Positions 23,793-31,097 of a stretch of 31,097 bases of DNA are shown piece by piece. Both the position numbers and the translations under genes were made by a program. Positions within the stretch are counted from its first letter, which is position 1, and every line of letters starts with the position of its first letter. The stretch comes from an uncultured Clostridia bacterium (GTDB lineage Bacteria > Bacillota > Clostridia > UBA1381), in NCBI GenBank assembly GCA_934476075.1, contig CAKSNH010000023.1:1-31097 (forward strand). Direction: 5' to 3'. Under the pieces are notes generated by a model that was given only the letters and a program-made list of their open reading frames with translations, searched no databases and was not told the origin of the DNA.

Positions 23793-24824
23793 TTATCTTT
23801 GTACACGGCCTGAACCGTCACCGCCGACAAGATTGTCAACATCGCTTCTTGATACCATGTTGAAGTCGCCAGGGATTGTGTGCTTCAATGCAGATGCAGC
23901 AACACCGAATTCCAAAGCGTCTTTGAAGTTCTTGCCGTCAAGGAAACCGCAGATTGTACCGCCGGCAAAGCTGTCACCGCCGCCAACACGGTCTACGATA
24001 GGAGCAATTCTGTATTCTTTTGAGTGATAGAATTCCTTTGTATCTCTTGAATAGATGCAAGCTGACCAGCCGTTATCAGATGCTGAGTGGCTTACTCTTA
24101 GAGAACTGATAACATATTCAAAATTGAATTTAGCTACCATTTGTTCAAAAATGTCCTTGTAACCTGCAAGTTCAAGGTCACCGCTTGTAACGTCTGTGTT
24201 ACCCGGCTTGAAACCTAAAACTTTTTCAGCGTCTTCTTCGTTGCCGATACAAACGTCAACATATTGCATTAGGTTTGACATAACCTTTTGAGCCTTTTCG
24301 CTTGACCATAGTTTCTTTCTGAAATTAAGGTCACAAGAAACCTTAACGCCCTTAGCCTTAGCAGCTTTCAAAGCAGCCTCTGTAAGTTCGGCGGCAGCGT
24401 CGGAAACAGCAGGAGTAATACCTGTGAAGTGGAACCAGTCTGCACCTTCAAAAATAGCGTCAAAATCGAAATCAGCAGCAACAGCAGTTGAGATTGAAGA
24501 ATGAGCTCTGTCATATACAACGTTAGATGCTCTCATTGCAGCACCTGTTTCAAGGAAGTATATACCAAGTCTTTCGCCGCCCTTAGCGATGTGCTTTGTT
24601 TCAACGTTCATTTTTCTTAAAGCCGCAACCGCACATTCACCGATTGGATTTTCAGGAACTTTTGTCACGAATTCAGCGTCATGACCGTAGTTTGCAAGTG
24701 ATACTGCAACGTTAGCCTCACCGCCGCCGTAGCATACATCAAATTCATCTGCCTGCATAAATTTTTCATTTCCGGGGGTTGAAAGTCTAAGCATGATTTC
24801 ACCCATAGTAACAACTTTTGCCAT
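23793..24824 (-). CDS. kdgK: 2-keto-3-deoxygluconate kinase (PfkB/ribokinase family)
   Basis: This 343-residue sugar kinase phosphorylates KDG to KDPG with ATP. The N-terminal strand is VVTMGEIMLRLSTPG, typical of KdgK. The family 1 signature is GGGEANVAVSLANYG (33-47), the substrate-specific stretch is RLGIYFLETGAAMRASNVVYDRAHS (split: RLGIYFLETGAAMRAS, NVVYDRAHS), and the anion-hole/catalytic motif is GGGDSFAGG with Asp284. YDR and the RASNVVY stretch separate it from fructokinases. AAAGGAG lies before the ATG. It follows kdgA on the same strand with a 192-base spacer that shows no clear terminator, so it is probably co-transcribed and supplies the substrate of that aldolase. Confidence 0.92.
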   Translation of the reverse strand: MAKVVTMGEIMLRLSTPGNEKFMQADEFDVCYGGGEANVAVSLANYGHDAEFVTKVPENPIGECAVAALRKMNVETKHIAKGGERLGIYFLETGAAMRASNVVYDRAHSSISTAVAADFDFDAIFEGADWFHFTGITPAVSDAAAELTEAALKAAKAKGVKVSCDLNFRKKLWSSEKAQKVMSNLMQYVDVCIGNEEDAEKVLGFKPGNTDVTSGDLELAGYKDIFEQMVAKFNFEYVISSLRVSHSASDNGWSACIYSRDTKEFYHSKEYRIAPIVDRVGGGDSFAGGTICGFLDGKNFKDALEFGVAASALKHTIPGDFNMVSRSDVDNLVGGDGSGRVQR

Positions 24825-25016
24825 TATTATTTTCTCCTTTAATATGTAATTTTGGTATTTTCAAATATTTTAAACTATATATTGAATATTTTTCTTTTCA
24901 TCGCAAAATTACGAGTTCCCTGCATTTTTGTAACTGTCACGTCCGCTCTGTTTTGCGACCGTTTTTCCCCTGAAAAACTTGAAAATAAAAATATTTTTTG
25001 ACCCGATGTTATGTTC

Positions 25017-25658
25017 TTACGCTCTTGCTTCTGCAATCTTAGCGATAAATTCTTTTGCCTTAGCTGTGATTGAAGCGTAGTCGCCTGTCTTAGCACCTGC
25101 TGACAATGAGCTGCCCGCACCTACTGCAACCGCACCGGCTTTAATCCATTCAGCAACGTTGTTTGTATCAACACCGCCTGTCGGCATCATCTTAGCCTGT
25201 GGCAAAGGACCTTTGATATCCTTGATAATTCTTGGGCCGAACAAATCTCCAGGGAAGATTTTAACTACGTCACAGCCGGCTTCCATAGCTGTCAATACTT
25301 CTGTGATTGTCATACAACCAGGGAAGTAAGGAATTTGGTATCTGTTACAAAGCTTAGCAGCCTCTGCATTAAAGCCTGGGCTTACGATGTAGTTAGCACC
25401 TGACAAGATAGCAATTCTTGCTGTTTCGCTGTCCAAAACAGTACCTGCACCAAGCATGATTTCGCCCGGAGCGTACTTTTTAGCCAAAGCATTGATAACC
25501 TTATCGGCACCCGGAACTGTGAATGTAAGTTCGATTGACTTACAGCCGCCTTCCAAGCAAGCATCTGTAATCTTGAATGCTTCTTCTTCGTTGTTAGCAC
25601 GAACAACCGCTACAAGACCTGTATCAGTAATAGCTGACAATACTTTTGATTTTTCCAT
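25017..25658 (-). CDS. kdgA: KHG/KDPG aldolase
   Basis: This 213-residue class I aldolase splits KDPG into pyruvate and glyceraldehyde-3-phosphate. The Schiff-base lysine is K133 in DVVKIFPGD and the catalytic glutamate is E43 in IELTFTVPG. AVVRANNEEEA near residue 18 and MPTGGVDTNNVAEW near 160 form the phosphate-binding and barrel motifs. The start at 25658 is chosen because AGGAGG lies 10 bases upstream and the length equals that of the family; a longer frame to 25739 has no support. It is first of the kdgA-kdgK pair, which together form the lower part of uronate or pectin catabolism. The symbol eda would be equivalent. Confidence 0.94.
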   Translation of the reverse strand: MEKSKVLSAITDTGLVAVVRANNEEEAFKITDACLEGGCKSIELTFTVPGADKVINALAKKYAPGEIMLGAGTVLDSETARIAILSGANYIVSPGFNAEAAKLCNRYQIPYFPGCMTITEVLTAMEAGCDVVKIFPGDLFGPRIIKDIKGPLPQAKMMPTGGVDTNNVAEWIKAGAVAVGAGSSLSAGAKTGDYASITAKAKEFIAKIAEARA

Positions 25659-25811
25659 TGTATATATTCCTCCTAAAAAATTAATTCTACAAAGTTTATA
25701 AATACTAACTTTTAAGTATAAAATCGCATAACTGTGCAATATACATTATGCTTAATCTTATTTTATCACAAAAAAATGCTTTATGCAATAATTGATATTT
25801 TTTTATCTATA

Positions 25812-27089
25812 TTATTTGTTTGCGTTAGCCAAAGCGGAGTCCAAATCCTCGATAATGTCAATCACATTTTCGATACCGACGCTTAGTCTAATCATACCGC
25901 CGTCAATACCGCACTCTTTCAGCTGTTCATCATTCAGCTGCTGATGAGTGGAGCTTGCAGGGTGAAGAACGCTTGTTCTTGCGTCGGCAACATGAGTTAC
26001 GATAGCGATAAATTTCAAGCTGTCCAACACTGCCTCAGCGGCTTTTCTTCCGCCCTCGACACCGAACGAGATAACACCGCTCGCGCCGTTAGGCAAATAT
26101 TTGTCGGCTAATTTCTTATATTTGTCGCTTTCAAGTCCGGGATAGGAAACCCACGCAACTCTCTTGTCATTTTCAAGGAATTTGGCAACTTTAAGTGCAT
26201 TTTCGCTGTGTCGTTCAATTCTAAGGTGCAGACTTTCAAGTCCCAAATTAAGCAAAAACGCATTCTGCGGTGACGGAGCAGAACCCAGGTCACGCATAAG
26301 CTGTACACGAGCCTTTGTGATGAATGCGGCTTTTCCGAATTTCTCGGTGTATACCACGCCGTGGTATGAATCGTCGGGAGTGGTCAAACCCTTGTATTTG
26401 TCGCCGTATTTGTTCCAGTCAAAACTGCCGCCGTCCACGATAACACCGCCCAAAGCTACTGCGTGTCCGTCCATATATTTTGATGTGGAGTGCGTGATAA
26501 TGTCCGCACCGTATTCAAACGGTCTGCATAGGCATGGAGTGGCAAATGTATTGTCAACCATAAGCGGAACATTGTGGCTGTGTGCAATTCTTGCGAATTT
26601 TTCTATATCAAGTACAACCAATGCGGGATTTGAAATGGTTTCGCCGATAAGCATTTTTGTGTTTTCCTTAAATGCTTTTGAGATTTCTTCCTCCGAATCG
26701 TCAGGATTTACGAATGTAACGTCTATCCCGAACTTTTTCAAAGTAACTTCCAAAAGATTGAATGTACCGCCGTAAACGGTAGCCGAGCATACAACATGGT
26801 CGCCCGCCTCGCATATGTTCATAACTGCCAAAGTTGTAGCCGCCTGTCCCGATGAGGTCATCATCGCACCGACTCCGCCTTCAAGCTGATTTATCTTATC
26901 TTCGACAAAACCCACTGTCGGATTTGCAAGACGTGTGTAGAAATAACCGTCCTCCTCCAAGGAAAAAAGCTTGCCCATATACGCACTTGATTCATACTTA
27001 TATGTAGTGCTCTGATAAATAGGTATAACTCTTGCCTCGCCGTTTTTGGGATTGTATCCCGCCTGTACGCATTTTGTTTCTATTCTCAT
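25812..27089 (-). CDS. metY: O-acetylhomoserine sulfhydrylase
   Basis: This 425-residue PLP enzyme of the Cys/Met metabolism family makes homocysteine from O-acetylhomoserine and sulfide in methionine synthesis. The N-terminus ETKCVQAGYNP and YTRLANPT are typical of MetY. SSGQAATTLAVMNI, VDNTFATP and the PLP lysine K204 in ITHSTSKYMDGHAVALGG are clear. HPASSTHQQL near residue 375 and RLSVGIE near the end are the usual C-terminal motifs. The length of about 425 and an insert around YGDKYKGLTTPDDSYHG distinguish it from MetB/MetC (about 380). GAGGTG lies before the ATG. It stands alone with a consensus promoter only about 20 bases upstream, so its leader is short and no S-box or T-box is possible there. 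Confidence 0.94.
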   Translation of the reverse strand: MRIETKCVQAGYNPKNGEARVIPIYQSTTYKYESSAYMGKLFSLEEDGYFYTRLANPTVGFVEDKINQLEGGVGAMMTSSGQAATTLAVMNICEAGDHVVCSATVYGGTFNLLEVTLKKFGIDVTFVNPDDSEEEISKAFKENTKMLIGETISNPALVVLDIEKFARIAHSHNVPLMVDNTFATPCLCRPFEYGADIITHSTSKYMDGHAVALGGVIVDGGSFDWNKYGDKYKGLTTPDDSYHGVVYTEKFGKAAFITKARVQLMRDLGSAPSPQNAFLLNLGLESLHLRIERHSENALKVAKFLENDKRVAWVSYPGLESDKYKKLADKYLPNGASGVISFGVEGGRKAAEAVLDSLKFIAIVTHVADARTSVLHPASSTHQQLNDEQLKECGIDGGMIRLSVGIENVIDIIEDLDSALANANK

Positions 27090-27109
27090 ATTAATTCACC
27101 TCATATATT

Positions 27110-27138
27110 ATCATACACCAATAGTATTAATGTGTCAA
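27110..27138 (-). promoter_or_regulatory. metY promoter
   Basis: On the minus strand, TTGACA (27138-27133), 17 bp, TATGAT (27115-27110). The start near 27103 leaves a leader of about 14 bases. Confidence 0.85.
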
Positions 27139-27226
27139 TAAATGCAGATTTTTTATGGGGGGAATAGTGAATTGAAGGGAGAATGTAGGCCGGAAATCAT
27201 AAATTGTTGTTACATAAAAAAATCCC

Positions 27227-27255
27227 TTGACATAATTGCAAAAAAAGATTAAAAT
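27227..27255 (+). promoter_or_regulatory. rny promoter
   Basis: TTGACA (27227-27232), 17 bp, TAAAAT (27250-27255). A second TTGACA at 27280 has no well-spaced -10 box. Confidence 0.75.
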
Positions 27256-27261
27256 ATAAGT

Positions 27262-27594
27262 GTACGTTTGTGCAAACTTGACAATTATTTGTTAATGTTT
27301 AATTATAAGTTCTGTACATATATAAGACTTATTTGGATATATTTCATAAAAATATACCGGCACATTCGTTATAGTGCTTAAAAATTTCTTTAACGAAATG
27401 CAAAAATTTCCGTGCCCTTTGTACGGGCTGTACGGGGATTTCTGCATTGGACTGTACGGTAAAATACAGTCATTTTATATTAATTGGGAACAGGAATGTT
27501 TCGGAATTATTTAGAATCAGATAAAAGTGCATTTGACGCACTTGTTCAAAAATTTCATTTGAACACATGAAAAAAATTTAATAACGGGGGGTGC
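27262..27594 (+). promoter_or_regulatory. Long structured 5-prime leader of rny
   Basis: About 330 bases without a gene. GGCAC (27359-27363) can pair with GTGCC (27412-27416) around an inner stem TTCGTTA/TAACGAA. GCCC (27414-27417) can instead pair with GGGC (27425-27428). TGTACGG occurs three times (27420, 27429, 27453), and GTTCAAA/TTTGAAC forms a stem just before the ribosome site. No known riboswitch signature was recognised. Autoregulation through RNase Y cleavage is conceivable. Confidence 0.4.
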
Positions 27595-29157
27595 TTGATA
27601 ATAGATATATTATCAATTATACTACTGATTTTAGCTGTTGTTTTTGCATTGCTTAATCTGTTGTCTTTCAAGTTCGGAATACAATACAGAAAGAAAATAG
27701 CCGAAGCCGAGATAAACAGTGCCGAGGAAAAAGCAAAGCTTATTGTAGCCGATGCCGAAAAAGACGGTGAGGCTAAAAAAAGAGAGCTATTATTGGAAGC
27801 GAAAGAAGAAAATCACAAAGCACGTCTTGAATTTGACAATGAGGTTAAGGAACGCCGTTCCGAGATTTCACGTCAGGAAAGACGTATACAGCAAAAAGAA
27901 GAAAATCTTGACAAAAAGAATGACGCATTGGACAGAAAAGACAATGTGCTTAATCAAAAAATCAAGGAATACGAAAAAAAAGAACAAAAAGTTGAAGAAA
28001 TTAAAAATCAGCAGATTGCGGAGCTTGAAAGAATATCGGGCTTTACAAAAGACGAGGCTAAGGAATATCTGTTAAAGGATATTGAAAGCCAGACTAAGCA
28101 TGAAGCTGCCATAATGGTTAAAGAAATTGAACAACAAGCAAAAGAAAATGCCGAAAAGACCGCAAAGAATATTGTGGCGATGTCTATCCAGAAAGTTGCG
28201 GCAGACCATGTAGCCGAAACCACCGTTTCGGTTGTATCATTGCCGGGCGATGAGATGAAGGGCAGAATTATCGGCAGAGAGGGCAGAAATATCCGTACTC
28301 TTGAAACATTGACAGGTGTCGATTTGATTATCGACGATACGCCGGAAGCGGTTATATTGTCAAGTTTTGACCCTATAAGACGTGAAGTGGCAAGAATTGC
28401 ACTTGAAAAACTTATAGTTGACGGAAGAATACACCCTGCCCGTATCGAAGAAACGGTTGAAAAATCCCGTAAAGAGGTTGAGGCTATTATTAAACAAGAG
28501 GGTGAAGCCGCTACATTTGAAACAGGTGTGCACGGCTTGCATCCGGAGCTTATCCGTTTGCTCGGTAAGCTGAAATATAGAACAAGCTACGGTCAGAACG
28601 TACTTAAACACTCTATCGAGGTATCGCATTTGGCAGGTGTTATGGCAGGCGAATTGGGCTGTGACGTACACTTGGCAAAACGTGCGGGATTATTGCACGA
28701 TATAGGTAAAGCGGTAGACCATGAAGTTGAAGGTTCGCACGTTACAATCGGTGCGGATATTGCCAAGAAATATAAGGAAAGCAAAGACGTTGTGCACGCT
28801 ATTATGGCTCACCACGGCGATGTTGATGCGGAAACTTTGGTTGCCGCATTGGTACAGGCTGCCGATGCTATTTCTGCGGCAAGACCGGGTGCAAGACGTG
28901 AAAATCTTGAAACATACATCAAGCGTTTGCAGAAGCTTGAAGAAATCGCAAACGATTTTGACGGCGTTGAAAAGTCATTCGCAATACAGGCGGGACGTGA
29001 GGTCAGAATCATGGTTAAACCTGAGGTTGTTGATGATGCGGGCATGATTTTGATTGCAAAAGATATTGTAAAGAGAATAGAAAACGAGTTGGAATATCCG
29101 GGGCAAATCAAGGTTAGTCTTATCCGTGAAACACGTTCTATCGAATATGCTAAGTAA
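27595..29157 (+). CDS. rny: Ribonuclease Y
   Basis: This 520-residue membrane-anchored endoribonuclease starts mRNA decay in many Bacillota. It has one N-terminal membrane helix (residues 2-26), a long charged coiled coil (about 30-200), and a KH domain with GRIIGREGRNIR (223-234). The HD domain has HSIEVSHLAGVMAGELG and the metal motif LLHDIGKA (His368-Asp369), and the C-terminal RNase Y-specific region ends YPGQIKVSLIRETRSIEYAK. All domains and the length of about 520 are canonical. The start is TTG with GGGGGG a few bases upstream; no ATG in the region gives the membrane helix. A terminator follows at 29218. Confidence 0.97.
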   Translation: MIIDILSIILLILAVVFALLNLLSFKFGIQYRKKIAEAEINSAEEKAKLIVADAEKDGEAKKRELLLEAKEENHKARLEFDNEVKERRSEISRQERRIQQKEENLDKKNDALDRKDNVLNQKIKEYEKKEQKVEEIKNQQIAELERISGFTKDEAKEYLLKDIESQTKHEAAIMVKEIEQQAKENAEKTAKNIVAMSIQKVAADHVAETTVSVVSLPGDEMKGRIIGREGRNIRTLETLTGVDLIIDDTPEAVILSSFDPIRREVARIALEKLIVDGRIHPARIEETVEKSRKEVEAIIKQEGEAATFETGVHGLHPELIRLLGKLKYRTSYGQNVLKHSIEVSHLAGVMAGELGCDVHLAKRAGLLHDIGKAVDHEVEGSHVTIGADIAKKYKESKDVVHAIMAHHGDVDAETLVAALVQAADAISAARPGARRENLETYIKRLQKLEEIANDFDGVEKSFAIQAGREVRIMVKPEVVDDAGMILIAKDIVKRIENELEYPGQIKVSLIRETRSIEYAK

Positions 29158-29167
29158 TAAGGCAGAA

Positions 29168-29214
29168 TTTTGATTTTTCGTCATTGCGTTTTTATGCAAT
29201 TTCTTACAAATTAA
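29168..29214 (+). repeat. 47-bp dispersed hairpin repeat, copy after rny
   Basis: Partner of the minus-strand copy at 14982-15026. It lies between the rny stop and its terminator, so it would be part of the rny 3-prime untranslated region. Confidence 0.8.
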
Positions 29215-29217
29215 TAT

Positions 29218-29249
29218 AAATCCTCTGTGCATTGCATAGAGGATTTTTT
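29218..29249 (+). terminator. rny terminator
   Basis: AAATCCTCT pairs perfectly with AGAGGATTT around an 11-base loop, with six T in a row at the end. Confidence 0.93.
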
Positions 29250-29311
29250 GCATATATATTGGTAAAAAATCGACATTAATCGCAAAACGGCAAAAATTAT
29301 ACAATACACAC

Positions 29312-29340
29312 TTGCGGAATTTGTGAAACCGTATTATAAT
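29312..29340 (+). promoter_or_regulatory. Promoter of the malic enzyme gene
   Basis: TTGCGG (29312-29317), 17 bp, TATAAT (29335-29340). The start near 29347 gives a leader of about 41 bases with AAGGAAGG. Confidence 0.78.
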
Positions 29341-29387
29341 GTTTAGGTATAGTTAATTTTTGAATATATAAAGGAAGGATACTAAAC

Positions 29388-30560
29388 ATGGATAAAAAAG
29401 AATTTGCACTGAAAAAACATGAGGAATGGAACGGTAAAATCGAAGTTATTTCAAGAGCACCCGTAACAAATCGTGAGGAATTGGCGGTTGCGTATACTCC
29501 GGGTGTTGCAGAGCCTTGCGTTGAAATTTCAAAGGACGTTGACCTGTCATACAAATATACCCGCAGAGGCAACCTTGTAGCGGTAATCACAGACGGTACG
29601 GCGGTTCTTGGTCTTGGCGACATAGGTCCGGAGGCAGGTATGCCTGTTATGGAAGGCAAATGTGCACTGTTTAAGACATTCGGCGATGTTGATGCGTTCC
29701 CTTTGTGCGTGCGTTCAAAGAGCGTGGACGAGATTGTCAATACGGTAAAAATGATTGCGGGCAGTTTCGGCGGTGTAAATCTTGAAGATATATCTGCTCC
29801 GAGATGTTTTGAAATTGAAGAACGTCTAAAAAAGGAATGTGATATTCCTATTTTCCATGATGACCAGCACGGTACAGCGGTAGTTGTTCTTTCGGCTATG
29901 ATTAATGCGTTGAAGTTGGTTAAGAAAAATATTGAAGAAATCAGCGTTGTTGTAAACGGTTCGGGTGCTGCCGGTATTGCTATCACAAAATTGCTGATGA
30001 GCATGGGACTTAAAAATGTTGTATTGTGCGACAGAAGCGGTGCTATCTATGACGGACGTGACAATCTTAATCCTATCAAACAGCAGATGGCTAAGATTTC
30101 AAATATTGAAAAGAAACAAGGTTCTTTGGCAGATGTTTTGGTTGGTGCGGACGTATTTATCGGTGTATCTGCTCCGAACACATTGACAGAAGAAATGATT
30201 AAGACTATGGCAAAAGACCCTATCGTATTTGCTATGGCGAACCCTGTTCCGGAGATTATGCCCGATGTTGCCAAGAAGGCGGGTGTAAGAGTAATGGGTA
30301 CAGGCCGTTCGGACTTCCCTAACCAAATAAACAATGTATTGGCATTTCCGGGTATTTTCAGAGGTGCTTTGGACGTAAGAGCAAGCGACATCAATGACGA
30401 AATGAAGATTGCCGCCGCAAAAGCTATCGCAGGACTTATTTCTGATGATGAACTTAACGAGGATTATGTAATTCCGGACGCATTTAATAAGAAAGTTAAG
30501 GAAGAAGTTGCAAAAGCCGTTGCAGAGGCTGCAAGAAAAACAGGTGTTGCAAGAATATAA
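29388..30560 (+). CDS. Malic enzyme (oxaloacetate-decarboxylating, short bacterial form)
   Basis: This 390-residue enzyme converts malate to pyruvate, CO2 and NAD(P)H. The catalytic tyrosine is Y36 in VAYTPGVAEP and the lysine is K91 in MPVMEGKCALF. The metal-binding acidic residues are in PRCFEIE and FHDDQHGTAVV, and the nucleotide-binding loop is VVVNGSGAAGIAITKLL near residue 185. FAMANPVPEIMPD and GRSDFPNQINNVLAFPGIFRG (split: GRSDFPNQINNV, LAFPGIFRG) complete the family pattern. The length excludes the fused phosphotransacetylase form (about 760). The cofactor is not certain from sequence; NAD is usual for this group in Bacillota. It is transcribed alone. The copy-2 repeat region starts seven bases after its stop. 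Confidence 0.94.
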   Translation: MDKKEFALKKHEEWNGKIEVISRAPVTNREELAVAYTPGVAEPCVEISKDVDLSYKYTRRGNLVAVITDGTAVLGLGDIGPEAGMPVMEGKCALFKTFGDVDAFPLCVRSKSVDEIVNTVKMIAGSFGGVNLEDISAPRCFEIEERLKKECDIPIFHDDQHGTAVVVLSAMINALKLVKKNIEEISVVVNGSGAAGIAITKLLMSMGLKNVVLCDRSGAIYDGRDNLNPIKQQMAKISNIEKKQGSLADVLVGADVFIGVSAPNTLTEEMIKTMAKDPIVFAMANPVPEIMPDVAKKAGVRVMGTGRSDFPNQINNVLAFPGIFRGALDVRASDINDEMKIAAAKAIAGLISDDELNEDYVIPDAFNKKVKEEVAKAVAEAARKTGVARI

Positions 30561-30566
30561 TCGGGA

Positions 30567-31097
30567 TAAATTAGGAGTTGTCGCTTACGCAAACTTGCAA
30601 AGTGGCTCTGCCCCATCAAAGTTTGGGTCAAGACTTTTTAAAGGCTTGCGGTTTCTGGTCAAGTAATTTTGACTAAGTCAAAATCGGCTATGCCACCGGA
30701 CATTTTTCCGGTACTAAGGCAGCGTCTTTTGTCGCTCGTCGCAACGAGCGAAATCCTCTAGCGTCCAAGTTTGGTCAAACTTTCTAAAAGTTTGTCGCTA
30801 TCCGCAGATAGCGAAATCCTTATGCTTTCGGCTATATCTACATTTGTGTAGCGGAAGAATGACGCTACTGTGAACTAAATTTATCTTGCGGTGGACTACG
30901 CACAAACTATAAATTAGTGTTCTGTTCGTGCATAGATAACATCAAAATGTAGTGCATACTGACGTTGCCCCCATTTAGCGACGGGGACGTTTCACTTCCC
31001 CATAGCCATAGAAATTGTCGGAGTAACTCGAACCCTTTGGAGTCCTCTTTGTCCACGTCCACAAAGAGGACGGAAAAGTCCGCAAGGGACACCCTTG
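30567..31097. repeat. Hairpin-rich non-coding repeat region, copy 2 (runs off the window)
   Basis: No credible gene in 530 bases. It starts with the 14-mer shared with 5210-5223. It contains the inverted 59-bp module (30657-30714), two matching hairpins with different stems (30727-30757 and 30791-30820), and inverted copies of the blocks at 5715-5761 (30958-31004), 5670-5690 (31029-31043 area) and 5562-5587 (31072-31097). A long perfect stem TCCTCTTTGT/ACAAAGAGGA lies at 31043-31070. The repeat is cut by the window end. Confidence 0.75.
30657..30714 (-). repeat. Dispersed 59-bp module, copy 2
   Basis: Reverse complement of 5597-5655 with three transitions and one missing base. It includes the palindrome ATTTTGACTAAGTCAAAAT and the CCGGA/TCCGG stem. 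Confidence 0.85.

Noticed and set aside
24840..25016. Small gene between kdgA and kdgK
   Set aside because: The open frame there overlaps the end of kdgA in another frame and has no start signal or recognisable content; I see only AT-rich spacer.
25659..25739. Longer N-terminus for KDPG aldolase
   Set aside because: The extra residues are unlike the family and the ATG at 25658 has AGGAGG; K133 then agrees with the known numbering of the E. coli enzyme.

Overview
The window looks like chromosome of a low-GC Gram-positive anaerobe, most likely a member of the Clostridia. The evidence is AT-rich sequence, strong AGGAGG-type ribosome sites, TTG and GTG starts, RNase Y, and close fits to the sigma-A promoter consensus. 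No species can be named from the sequence alone.

Layout. Positions 1-240 hold two tRNA genes and a terminator. From 240 to 5212 is a run of single metabolic genes: a Vat-like acetyltransferase, a P-loop kinase, a prolyl-tRNA editing protein, a GNAT acetyltransferase, a small EamA transporter and a GH51 arabinofuranosidase. After a 700-bp non-coding stretch full of hairpins (5213-5918) come a membrane acyltransferase and a 1165-residue PAS/GGDEF/GGDEF/EAL cyclic-di-GMP enzyme. The branched-chain amino-acid operon ilvB-ilvN-ilvC (11300-14510) follows, with its own promoter and a structured leader. Two inverted copies of a 112-bp promoter-bearing repeat lie on either side of it.

Positions 15272-21939 form a compact type II-C CRISPR-Cas locus: a 25-repeat array, cas2, cas1, cas9 (1131 residues) and a tracrRNA gene on the opposite strand from cas9. 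The remainder holds kdgA-kdgK-putP (2-keto-3-deoxygluconate catabolism plus a sodium/solute symporter), metY, rny and a malic enzyme. The window ends in a second hairpin-rich non-coding stretch that repeats modules of the one at 5213-5918 in inverted order.

How the parts work together. GH51, KDG kinase and KDPG aldolase suggest use of plant cell-wall sugars and uronic acids. Pyruvate from that route feeds acetolactate synthase, and malic enzyme also makes pyruvate. The most unusual material is non-coding. The tracrRNA and cas9 promoters appear to be interlocked face to face. The tracrRNA carries a second, partial anti-repeat. The array promoter sits inside the cas2 stop region. Three dispersed repeat families occur between genes, one of which carries a promoter that would start exactly at an unassigned structured RNA candidate (14714-14800).
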